Shown here: in pieces, positions 1 through 5,747 of the stretch | Position numbering within the stretch: position 1 is the first letter of the stretch | Layout of the letters: each line of letters opens with the position of its first letter | Assembly (NCBI GenBank): GCA_021809305.1 | Contig: JAKBAF010000069.1 | Coordinates: forward strand, 1 to 7,061 | Length of the DNA stretch: 7,061 nucleotides | Direction of reading: 5' to 3' | From: a bacterium | GTDB taxonomy: Bacteria; Chlamydiota; Chlamydiia; Chlamydiales; JAFEGQ01 | The notes under the pieces: model-generated | What the model saw: the letters and a program-made list of their open reading frames with translations, nothing else | What the model was told of the DNA's origin: nothing | Databases searched by the model: none | Program-made: the position numbers and the translations under genes

Positions 1-80
1 CCCTCTCGTGTAAGGGCCTCCTCAAGATGGAGCTGGTCGAGAATAGGCAGGGCGTTAGCGCGGATTAGAGTGAGCTTCAT
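1..80 (-). CDS. lplA: Lipoate-protein ligase A family protein, N-terminal fragment (runs off the window)
   Basis: Only the first 26 codons lie in the window. The start ATG (80-78) overlaps the mnmG stop as ATGA, so the two genes share four bases and are probably translationally coupled. The visible peptide begins MKLTLIRANALPILDQL and goes on to HLEEALTRE. The pattern 'PI-(L/F)-x-QL-x-LEEAL' is typical of the start of the LplA/BirA-fold lipoate ligases, which attach lipoate (via lipoyl-AMP) to E2 subunits of 2-oxoacid dehydrogenases and to GcvH. From memory, a gidA-lplA neighbour pair also occurs in Chlamydia, which supports the call. No catalytic region is visible, so the name rests on the N-terminal pattern plus context. 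It could be another biotin/lipoate A/B ligase relative. Confidence 0.7.
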   Translation of the reverse strand, partial: MKLTLIRANALPILDQLHLEEALTRE

Positions 81-1930
81 GAGCAGCAGGGAGGTGCCTC
101 TATCTCTTCTTGGGCTTTCAGGGCAACAAGAAGAACAGAGATATCAGCTGGAGAGACGCCGCGCACACGGGAGGCCTGGCCGAGGTTTTGTGGACGGACG
201 CGTGCGAGTTTTTCTTGAGCCTCTTTGCTGAGGGCTTTGATCTCGTGATAGGAGAAGGAGGGGTGGATAGAGACCTCTTCGATCCGCTCCATCCGACCCA
301 CCTCAAGCTCTTGCCGGGCAATATAGCCTGCGTACTTGGCGGAGAGTTCAATTTGGAGGTTCACCTCGCTGCCATGGTCGTGAAGATCGTCTGGATAGGT
401 AGCACGGAGGGTGGCATAGGTGGCATCGGGGCGAGAGAGGAGCTGGGTGAGAGAGAATCCCTTGCCATCAAGCTGCTTAAAGGTCTTGGCAAGGCGAGCC
501 TCTTCTTTCGCAACAAGCTCTCGCTTGTGATTTAGATGATTCATTTGCTGATCGGTGATGAGCCCGAGCTTGTGGCCATGGTGGCGCAGGCGCAGATCGG
601 CGTTGTCTTGGCGAAGTAGGAGGCGGTATTCGGCGCGGCTTGTGAACATGCGGTAGGGCTCATCGAGCCCTTTGGTGATGAGGTCGTCGATGAGAACCCC
701 GATGTAGGCCTCAGAGCGGCGGAGTATGAGGGGAGCGTTGCCAAGGACTTTATTTGCGGCATTGATGCCGGCTATGAGACCTTGGGCGGCAGCCTCCTCG
801 TAGCCGGAGGTGCCATTGACCTGTCCTGCGAGGAAGAGCCCCTCGACAAGGTGGGTTTCGAGCGAGGGGGAGAGCTGGCCGGAGATGACATAGTCGTACT
901 CAACCGCGTAGGCGGGTCGCATGATTTCGGCGTGGCGAAGGGCGGGTATGGAGTGGACGACATCATATTGGACATCAAAGGGGAGTGAGGAGGAGATGCC
1001 GTTGACGTAGACCTCTTGGGTGGTTAGCCCTTCGGGCTCTAGGAAGAGCTGGTGGCGCTCCTTATCTTTGAAGCGCATGACCTTATCTTCGATGGAGGGG
1101 CAGTAGCGGGGGCCGATCCCCTCGATCTTGCCAGAGTACATAGGGGAGCGGTGGAGGTTATCGCGGATGATCTGGTGCGTCTCCTCCGTCGTATAGGTAA
1201 TGTAGCAGTTAACCTCCGGAAGAGGGGGGCGCTCTCGTGGATCAAAGGAGAAGCGAATCCCGGGCTCACCCGGCTGTACCTCGGTTGCGCTAAGATCAAT
1301 TGAGCGTAGGTTGACACGCGGGGGGGTGCCTGTTTTGAGCCGCGCGAGTGTGAATCCGAGGGATTTGAGGCTAGCAGAGAGGCCGACAGAGGGCTTATCG
1401 CCCGCTCGCCCGCCATCCTGATGCTGCTCTCCGATGTGGAGGAGGCCTCGCAAAAAGGTACCGGAGGAGAGAACGACCGTCTCGGCGCGATAGAGAATAC
1501 CCTCGGAGGTGAGGACTCCTTTGATCTTGCCACCTTCAACTAACAGCCCCTCACTTGTGCCCTGTTTAAGATGGAGATTCGGGGTCTTTTCGATTCGCGC
1601 CTTCATCTCGAACTGATAGAGAATACGATCGCATTGGGCCCTTGGCGCCCAGACAGCGGGTCCACGGCTCTGGTTGAGCATCCGAGAGTGGATAGCAGAG
1701 GCCTCTGTCACCTTTGCCATCTCGCCGCCAAGGGCGTCGATCTCACGGACAAGATGGCCTTTGGCGATCCCTCCGATGGCGGGATTGCAGCTCATCTTCC
1801 CGACGGTGTCGAGGTTCATCGTGAGTAGGAGAGTAGGGAGGCCCATGCGTGCAGAGGCGAGAGCTGCTTCGCAGCCTGCGTGGCCGGCGCCAATGACAAT
1901 TAAAGCGTAAGATTCAGGATACTCCCACAT
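77..1930 (-). CDS. mnmG: MnmG (GidA), tRNA uridine-34 5-carboxymethylaminomethyl modification enzyme, FAD-binding subunit
   Basis: This is a 617-residue cytoplasmic flavoprotein, close to the usual ~620-630 length. With MnmE it installs cmnm5/nm5 on the wobble uridine of tRNAs reading NNA/NNG codons, using methylene-tetrahydrofolate, FAD and GTP hydrolysis by MnmE. Visible motifs: Rossmann FAD loop GAGHAG at 14-19; family signature CNPAIGG at 48-54; SRGPAVWAPRAQCDR around 88-102; second signature GPRYCPSIEDK at 273-283; AGQVNGTSGYEEAAAQG around 368-384; EPYRMFTSRAEYRLLLRQDN around 424-443. Cys48 and Cys277 match the two conserved MnmG cysteines. I chose ATG at 1930 because GAGG (1940-1937) sits six bases upstream. 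An in-frame TTG at 1942 would lie inside a T-tract with no ribosome site. The N-terminus MWEYPESYALIVIGAG is of normal length. Nothing looks broken. It is followed by lplA and preceded by a terminator-like hairpin. Confidence 0.97.
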   Translation of the reverse strand: MWEYPESYALIVIGAGHAGCEAALASARMGLPTLLLTMNLDTVGKMSCNPAIGGIAKGHLVREIDALGGEMAKVTEASAIHSRMLNQSRGPAVWAPRAQCDRILYQFEMKARIEKTPNLHLKQGTSEGLLVEGGKIKGVLTSEGILYRAETVVLSSGTFLRGLLHIGEQHQDGGRAGDKPSVGLSASLKSLGFTLARLKTGTPPRVNLRSIDLSATEVQPGEPGIRFSFDPRERPPLPEVNCYITYTTEETHQIIRDNLHRSPMYSGKIEGIGPRYCPSIEDKVMRFKDKERHQLFLEPEGLTTQEVYVNGISSSLPFDVQYDVVHSIPALRHAEIMRPAYAVEYDYVISGQLSPSLETHLVEGLFLAGQVNGTSGYEEAAAQGLIAGINAANKVLGNAPLILRRSEAYIGVLIDDLITKGLDEPYRMFTSRAEYRLLLRQDNADLRLRHHGHKLGLITDQQMNHLNHKRELVAKEEARLAKTFKQLDGKGFSLTQLLSRPDATYATLRATYPDDLHDHGSEVNLQIELSAKYAGYIARQELEVGRMERIEEVSIHPSFSYHEIKALSKEAQEKLARVRPQNLGQASRVRGVSPADISVLLVALKAQEEIEAPPCCS

Positions 1931-1936
1931 GGATGA

Positions 1937-1949
1937 CCTCAAAAAAAAA
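1937..1949 (-). promoter_or_regulatory. mnmG ribosome-binding site behind a 9-T homopolymer
   Basis: On the minus strand a run of nine T (1949-1941) is followed directly by GAGG (1940-1937), six bases before ATG at 1930. This spacing decides the mnmG start in favour of 1930 over the upstream TTG at 1942. Slippage in the T-run would change only the leader, not the SD-to-ATG distance. Confidence 0.7.
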
Positions 1950-1956
1950 GCGGAGG

Positions 1957-2010
1957 AAAAAGAAACCCCCTCATCTCCTATCTTAAAATAAGTAAGGAAG
2001 GTGAGAGGGT
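1957..2010 (-). terminator. Rho-independent terminator between the bS22 gene and mnmG
   Basis: Reading the minus strand, arms 2010-1997 and 1978-1965 pair at 13 of 14 positions (two G-U pairs, one mismatch) around an 18-base loop. The first nine pairs are unbroken. The hairpin is followed at once by UUCUUUUU (1964-1957). The plus strand has no T-tract on the other side, so it acts on minus-strand transcription only. It lies 26 bases downstream of the bS22 stop and ends only 26 bases before the mnmG ATG. It could be a full terminator for the small gene or a read-through/attenuation point for mnmG. Confidence 0.7.
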
Positions 2011-2035
2011 ACTCAAGAGAAGGGTAGCGGTAAGG

Positions 2036-2125
2036 CTACTTCTTCTTATGTCGATCACGGCGGCGGCGCTTCTTGCGCTTGTGCTTAGCGATCTTAAGAC
2101 GACGCTTTTTTTTCACTGAAGACAT
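2036..2125 (-). CDS. Micro-protein of the bS22 / AURKAIP1-COX24 (DUF1713) family, small ribosomal protein
   Basis: This gene encodes 29 residues starting MSSVKKKRRLKIAKHK and ending RDRHKKK; 19 of 29 residues are Lys or Arg and two more are His. The order 'SSV-KKKR-x-K(I/M)-x-KHK-x-(K/R)' matches the short bacterial proteins related to the C-terminus of mitochondrial mS38 (AURKAIP1/Cox24), described as bS22 on the small ribosomal subunit, where they bind rRNA. I infer the same role. ATG at 2125 has GGAG (2135-2132) six bases upstream, and a promoter candidate lies just beyond. A terminator hairpin follows the TAG stop, so the gene looks like a complete small transcription unit. Codons 5-7 form an A8 run (2106-2113). 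Another basic rRNA-binding peptide, or an unrelated Lys/Arg-rich peptide, is possible, but the family pattern and the good expression signals argue for bS22. Confidence 0.8.
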   Translation of the reverse strand: MSSVKKKRRLKIAKHKRKKRRRRDRHKKK

Positions 2126-2156
2126 TTAGAACTCCAAAAGAGGATGCGGACCTCTG

Positions 2157-2185
2157 AATGTAGCACGCTGCAGAAATAGAAGCAA
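2157..2185 (-). promoter_or_regulatory. Candidate sigma70-type promoter for the bS22 gene (extended -10)
   Basis: On the minus strand TTGCTT (2185-2180) is separated by exactly 17 bases from TACATT (2162-2157). The -10 is preceded by TGC, giving an extended -10 element. A start near 2150 would give a leader of about 25 bases containing the GGAG site. The -35 is only a half match. Confidence 0.45.
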
Positions 2186-2202
2186 CGAGCTATGCCAGCG
2201 CT

Positions 2203-2230
2203 TTTACAAAAACCTTTGATTTGGTAGCGT
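2203..2230 (+). promoter_or_regulatory. Weak candidate promoter for the outer membrane protein gene
   Basis: TTTACA (5 of 6 to the -35 consensus) and TAGCGT (3 of 6 to the -10) are spaced by 16 bases and would give a leader of about 55-65 bases. The -10 is poor, so a different sigma or an activator may be used. The call is weak. Confidence 0.2.
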
Positions 2231-2293
2231 CGTTCGCGAGCTGAGGTCGTGCAACAAAAATTGCCTCTATGTAACGAATTTGGAGATGATGAC

Positions 2294-3346
2294 ATGAGAA
2301 GATTTGCTTCTAGACTGGCCGTTGGATGCGCAATGGCGTTGACGTCTCTATTTTCGACAGCTGGTGCAGAGCCATGTTGTGCCCCCGATTTTTGCCTATG
2401 CGACAGCTCCTGGCTTTGTGGCTGGTGGGAGGTTGGTGGTGCAGCCCTTTGGGAAGAGCCATGTGTCCAGGCCTTCTCATTTGCAGATGGTCAGACCTTT
2501 CTAGATAATGGTAGAACTACCCACACTCTGTTTGATGTGAAGCCGCATTTCCACTGGGGTTTTAGGGTCTGGGCCTCTTGGTACAGCGAAGTACCCTGCC
2601 TTTTTGCCAACGCTACCTACAAGCATATCCATTCCTATCGCGACGGAAAGTCTGTCGATATCGCCCCCTATCCTGTTGCGGTGATTAACCATATTGGCGA
2701 GGTCTTTGAAGATCCGACAAGTAGCCTCTCGGCAAGGCAGAGGACGCTATACGACACCGCCTACCTTAGGTTTGGCCACAACTTCTACTGTGACTGTGAC
2801 TCTTTTTTTTACGCCTTTGTCGATGGTCGCTATGTTGGTGCAGAGATTCAGCGCAATGTCAATTTTCAAGCGATAGAGGGTCGTAATAGCCCGGCGTTTT
2901 GGGAAGAGAAATCACGCTTTGATGGCGGGGGTCTAGAGCTTGGGGTGGGGGGCGAATATGGAATCTGCGGTTGTTTGAGCGCGGCTGGATTTTTCAGCAC
3001 AATGGGGCTTATTGGGAACAGGAGCGATTCATGGGAGAGGAACCAAACCTTTCAGGGTATTGGGACGATCGTTGATGACTATAAGAAGCGCAACTTCGTT
3101 AATTCTATCGTCGGTTTCAATTTACGAGCAGGCCTTAACTACAAGGACTGTTTTTGTTTGTGCGGATATCCAGTGCGGGTCGTTGGGGAGATTGGTTACG
3201 AGATTGATTACTACGTGAATATTCTTGGCCTGCGCCTCATCTCCTATCTGGCAACACCAGCATTTGCTGATACGACACTACCAGATGCCACCCATGCCAA
3301 TTTTGGGACAAGTGGCCTCTATCTCTCTTTAGCTATTCGGGTCTAG
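2294..3346 (+). CDS. Exported cysteine-rich MOMP-like / Lpg1974-type pore-forming outer membrane protein
   Basis: The protein has 350 residues and a textbook signal peptide: MRR, hydrophobic 8-20, cleavage likely after AGA at 23-25. The ATG at 2294 has GGAG eight bases upstream; a GTG at 2249 would only add residues ahead of the signal peptide. The mature part shows alternating aromatic/hydrophobic strands ending GLYLSLAIRV, as in a beta-barrel. It has 14 cysteines, many as Cys-x-Cys: 34/36, 166/168, 225/227, 286/288/290. The last three lie in short turns between strands (NFYCDCDSFFYAF, EYGICGCLSAAGFF, NYKDCFCLCGYPVRV). This resembles the MOMP-like / Legionella OMP (PF05150) porin families of environmental chlamydiae, where disulphides stabilise an envelope poor in peptidoglycan. 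The function (pore, surface protein) is inferred from fold features, not from a diagnostic motif. It is the only plus-strand gene, between divergent bS22 and a convergent hypothetical gene. Its third-position base use looks more A+T-rich than that of its neighbours. Confidence 0.75.
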   Translation: MRRFASRLAVGCAMALTSLFSTAGAEPCCAPDFCLCDSSWLCGWWEVGGAALWEEPCVQAFSFADGQTFLDNGRTTHTLFDVKPHFHWGFRVWASWYSEVPCLFANATYKHIHSYRDGKSVDIAPYPVAVINHIGEVFEDPTSSLSARQRTLYDTAYLRFGHNFYCDCDSFFYAFVDGRYVGAEIQRNVNFQAIEGRNSPAFWEEKSRFDGGGLELGVGGEYGICGCLSAAGFFSTMGLIGNRSDSWERNQTFQGIGTIVDDYKKRNFVNSIVGFNLRAGLNYKDCFCLCGYPVRVVGEIGYEIDYYVNILGLRLISYLATPAFADTTLPDATHANFGTSGLYLSLAIRV

Positions 3347-3372
3347 CGGCACGCAGTCGGGATCATCCGCTA
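3344..3372. repeat. Inverted repeat carrying both convergent stop codons (possible weak bidirectional terminator)
   Basis: TAGCGG (3344-3349) and CCGCTA (3367-3372) form a perfect 6-bp inverted repeat around a 17-base loop. The TAG stop of the plus-strand porin is the first three bases of the left arm. The TAG stop of the minus-strand gene is the right arm read on the other strand. A T-tract of only three (3373-3375 region) follows on the plus strand, so it is a weak terminator at best. Confidence 0.35.
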
Positions 3373-3918
3373 TTTCCGCAACCTAGTGATGGGGTCATCG
3401 CTCGAATAGGTGTATGAGGGGTAGATAAGGGTGTCTTGGCCGGAGCCTCGCTGACCCGTTGGGTCTGAGGGTGGTCTATCGCGCGCCCCCTCTGCCCGCA
3501 TCTTGCCGTCTTGGGTGAGGATAACTTGCGCGGCAAGCGCCTCTGGGGCTTCGGAGCGCATAAAGCTAATTAACTCTCGCAGCATGGCGAAGGCCTGATC
3601 CCAATTAGGATCGGGCAGGTCCGAGGGGTGGATCTGCCCTTTGCTGACCCTTCTTGGCCTGCTAGCGGTCTCCTTCCCAAAGAGGCGCTGAAGGGCAAGA
3701 AGGGCGAGGTTTGCAACGCGGGCCCAAGAGAGGCGAGACCCAAGATTGGCCGCATAGAGGATGCGCATGCCATCTACTGCATCGGTGTTTAGGCGCACTC
3801 GCCTTAGGAAGGGAGGCTCCTCATGGGAGATGCGAAGGAGGCCTGGTTTGACGATGAGATCGGCGCAGCGAGAGCTGACAAGCCGCTTCATAGCCTGATC
3901 TTTCAAACGCTTTTTCAC
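3370..3918 (-). CDS. Hypothetical protein, 182 residues, basic N-terminus
   Basis: I do not recognise this protein. It starts with GTG at 3918 (GAAGGG about ten bases upstream); an internal ATG at 3891 would shorten it by nine residues. The N-terminal third is strongly basic (MKKRLKDQAMKRLV, then FLRRVRL around 38-44). The middle is helix-like and hydrophobic (DGMRILYAANLGSRLSWARVANLALLALQRLF, about 49-80). The C-terminal third is polar and low in complexity, with RDRPPSDPTGQRGSGQ near 147-162 and an end TRLRK. There is no signal peptide, clear membrane span or catalytic motif. Cytoplasmic location and nucleic-acid or protein binding are guesses from charge only. It is 118 bases downstream of the F-box gene with its own promoter candidate, so probably a separate transcript, and it converges on the porin gene. 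Reading through 180 codons with a promoter and a start argues that it is a real, lineage-restricted gene. Confidence 0.65.
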   Translation of the reverse strand: MKKRLKDQAMKRLVSSRCADLIVKPGLLRISHEEPPFLRRVRLNTDAVDGMRILYAANLGSRLSWARVANLALLALQRLFGKETASRPRRVSKGQIHPSDLPDPNWDQAFAMLRELISFMRSEAPEALAAQVILTQDGKMRAEGARDRPPSDPTGQRGSGQDTLIYPSYTYSSDDPITRLRK

Positions 3919-3983
3919 CTTACGAACGCCCTTCAGCTAAAACCAATAATAGTTTCATTTTAATCTATACCTATACTTTAGCT

Positions 3984-4012
3984 ATATTACATTAAGTTTA
4001 GATAAAGATCAA
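3984..4012 (-). promoter_or_regulatory. Candidate promoter for the 182-residue hypothetical gene
   Basis: On the minus strand TTGATC (4012-4007) and TAATAT (3989-3984) are spaced by exactly 17 bases, inside the most A+T-rich stretch of the window (about 3941-4012). A start near 3977 leaves a leader of about 59 bases. Further TATA-like words (TATAGG, TATAGA) follow, so the exact -10 is uncertain. Confidence 0.45.
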
Positions 4013-4036
4013 ATGAGCCTTCCGTGAAAATAGGGC

Positions 4037-5746
4037 TTAACATGACCACCATGAGGCCCACCATGAGGTTGGTCTCTTAAGCCTCTTATTGCGCTGCCGC
4101 GTTTTACTTGACTGAGGGCAAAGAGGGCCAAGTGTAGCCCAGATGGCGTAGGATAAGGAGAGGGTGGCACCTGTGTAGCCGGCTTTGCGCAGCCGGCCCA
4201 TGGGTATGGGTGATCGCAGCAAGGCAAGACCCGCAAGGCCGATAGCGGTAAGGGAGAGGGCATAGCAGGCCCTGGCGCACCAGCTGACCTCTCTATCGGG
4301 GTTCCATAGTGCCAGAGCACCAAGCGATCCCCCGATCCCAAGGTAGGCAACCCTTGCGTTAGCGCGATAAGGATCACCTCTAGCGCTCGCCAAATAGAGA
4401 GAGAGGCTGATGCAGAGGGCGATCCATCCCTTGATCTCTATCTGCCAAGCAAAGGGTAGGGGATGGCTGGTTGAAAGCGGGGTACCTGAGAGTTGAGTAA
4501 CGAGGAGCTGCGAGGCTGATCTGCGAATTTCGCCAACCCCTCCGCTTCCCCGATAGTAGCCCACAAGAGATGACGATGTCGTCTTTGAGGGAGCTCTGCT
4601 CTCTGATAGAAGGATCGGTTCACTCCCGTTTAGTAGCCGAAGACGGGTTACGCAGTCACCGTGGACCAAGTTGAGAAGAAGGGCGTCGCCGTAGGGGAAG
4701 GGATAGACATCAGATAGCGGGGCCTCCTTCTTAAGCTCAAAGGACCATTTAGGATCGGGAGCCTTAGATGAGAGCGGGTAGATGGAGATGACCTCCTCAA
4801 AGTCCACTAATGCGTAGACCTCACCCTGCCACTCAAAACTAGAGACCTTATAGCTTAGAAGAGGATCAGTAAGCGCCTTTAGCCTGGATAAGGGGAGAGT
4901 GATTCTGATCTCTTGCTGACGCCCCCACCCCGCCTCATCTTTTGCGAAGAGCGAGAGGCGAAGGTCCGGTCGCCCTGGCGTCTCGACTACGAGAAATTGA
5001 GGTTTTGTGGAAGCAGAGACGCTGGAATAGAGAGTGCCAAACATTTTTGTCTCTGCCATGACGTGAAATGGATCGACGGCGCTCGTTTGTTCTGACCATT
5101 CTTTTTCCCACTTAAGGGAAGATGCCCTTCCAACCTCAATGTATCCATCACGACATAGGAGTACTATAGAACCATCTACTAACTGGTGAATGGCGGCAAG
5201 AGTGCGATTCGTTGGATAGGAGAAGAGAGCCTCCCCATCAAGTGAGAGAAGGCGGATCCCATTACGAGATCTTAGTAAGGGAAGCGGCCGAGCGTACCCG
5301 GAGACTGTAATGGGTATCGGATTAAAGTGATGGGCATCCCATCCCTGGCCATTGCACTGAAGGTCGATCTTCCAGGGCGTGGACGAACTAAGTGGCCACA
5401 TGGAGAAGGTTGTCATATTGGAGGTCGCGATCACGCTTCCATCAGCTGTCGATATGATGTGGACCTTCGCATTGGCGGGGACCTCGCCAATCGATGCAAG
5501 AGGGGCATCTCTTCGTCCCGATAGGTTGGAGATGAGCTGTGCATAGCGTGCCCGGCTTCCCTCAATTTGGCTGAGAGATTCACCTAAAATATGACCTAGC
5601 TGCTGGCTCCATAATCTGTCATCACCGGCAATCCGATGAAATCGATGGGAGGCCTCACCGATGAGGGCGAGATCTTTGACAGGTAGGAAGTCAAAGATCT
5701 TCAGCAGCATTTCATCGGGTAGCGAACCGATCGGGGAGAGGTCCAT
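4037..5746 (-). CDS. F-box protein with C-terminal four-helix membrane domain, candidate host-directed effector
   Basis: The protein has 569 residues from ATG 5746. Residues 5-50 read as an F-box: IGSLPDEMLLKIFDFLPVKD then LALIGEASHRFHRIAGDDRLW, with the Leu-Pro, Ile-Phe, Leu-Pro-x-x-Asp-Leu and terminal Trp positions in place. F-boxes recruit substrates to SKP1-cullin ubiquitin ligases, which bacteria lack. Host-directed action is therefore inferred, as for F-box proteins known in amoeba-associated chlamydiae. Residues ~95-425 are beta-rich with recurring 'DGS/DGE/DGY' turns, possibly a degenerate propeller-like substrate domain. Four hydrophobic segments follow (about 437-455, 465-481, 487-510, 522-542), then a basic tail QRNKRLKR and SWWASWWSC. 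There is no N-terminal signal peptide, compatible with type III export but not proof. ATG 5746 lies one base after the tatD stop. ATG 5803 (AGAGGG ten bases upstream, overlapping tatD) and ATG 5776 are alternatives that keep the F-box. It is last in the dsbD-tatD operon, with no clear terminator after it. Confidence 0.75.
   Translation of the reverse strand: MDLSPIGSLPDEMLLKIFDFLPVKDLALIGEASHRFHRIAGDDRLWSQQLGHILGESLSQIEGSRARYAQLISNLSGRRDAPLASIGEVPANAKVHIISTADGSVIATSNMTTFSMWPLSSSTPWKIDLQCNGQGWDAHHFNPIPITVSGYARPLPLLRSRNGIRLLSLDGEALFSYPTNRTLAAIHQLVDGSIVLLCRDGYIEVGRASSLKWEKEWSEQTSAVDPFHVMAETKMFGTLYSSVSASTKPQFLVVETPGRPDLRLSLFAKDEAGWGRQQEIRITLPLSRLKALTDPLLSYKVSSFEWQGEVYALVDFEEVISIYPLSSKAPDPKWSFELKKEAPLSDVYPFPYGDALLLNLVHGDCVTRLRLLNGSEPILLSESRAPSKTTSSSLVGYYRGSGGVGEIRRSASQLLVTQLSGTPLSTSHPLPFAWQIEIKGWIALCISLSLYLASARGDPYRANARVAYLGIGGSLGALALWNPDREVSWCARACYALSLTAIGLAGLALLRSPIPMGRLRKAGYTGATLSLSYAIWATLGPLCPQSSKTRQRNKRLKRPTSWWASWWSC
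4046..4069 (-). repeat. Two 12-base tandem repeats at the 3' end of the F-box gene
   Basis: On the plus strand CCACCATGAGG recurs at 4046-4056 and 4058-4068, with a partial copy (CATGA) at 4041-4045. Being in frame at 12 bases, it encodes the duplicated SWW of the SWWASWWSC tail. It looks like a recent local duplication. Confidence 0.7.
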
Positions 5747-5747
5747 C

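Larger units (their letters stand above)
2126..2293. other. Divergent intergenic region between bS22 (minus) and the outer membrane protein (plus)
   Basis: These 168 bases must hold both outward promoters. The minus-strand signal is at 2157-2185. For the plus strand the best I see is TTTACA (2203-2208) with TAGCGT (2225-2230) at 16-base spacing, a weak -10, or a TATGTA at 2268-2273 without a convincing -35. The plus-strand ribosome site GGAG is at 2282-2285. I see no tRNA, repeat or hairpin of note here. Confidence 0.5.

Noticed and set aside
110..535. 141-codon plus-strand open frame opposite mnmG
   Set aside because: It is antisense to a conserved gene with no ribosome site or recognisable motif, as expected from codon bias.
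1039..1539. 166-codon minus-strand open frame
   Set aside because: It lies wholly inside mnmG in another frame, and its Ser/Arg/Pro-rich product has no family pattern. It is a shadow of a strongly supported gene.
1940..1942. TTG as start of mnmG, four codons upstream
   Set aside because: It lies at the end of a T9 run with no ribosome site upstream. GAGG is correctly spaced for ATG at 1930, and homologues start near that point.
2249..2293. GTG start adding 15 residues to the porin-like protein
   Set aside because: It would put a polar stretch ahead of a clean signal peptide. ATG 2294 has a well-placed GGAG.
3919..4036. Possible 12-codon leader peptide (MKLLLVLAEGRS) upstream of the hypothetical gene
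   Set aside because: It is very short, has no ribosome site, and no attenuator hairpin follows it before the GTG start.
4009..4377. 122-codon minus-strand frame ending PHGGPHGGHVKPYFHGRLI
   Set aside because: It overlaps the 3' end of the F-box gene in another frame. The His-Gly repeat is just the 12-base repeat read in that frame. I considered a frameshifted C-terminus, but the F-box frame keeps sensible membrane segments and a basic tail up to its stop.
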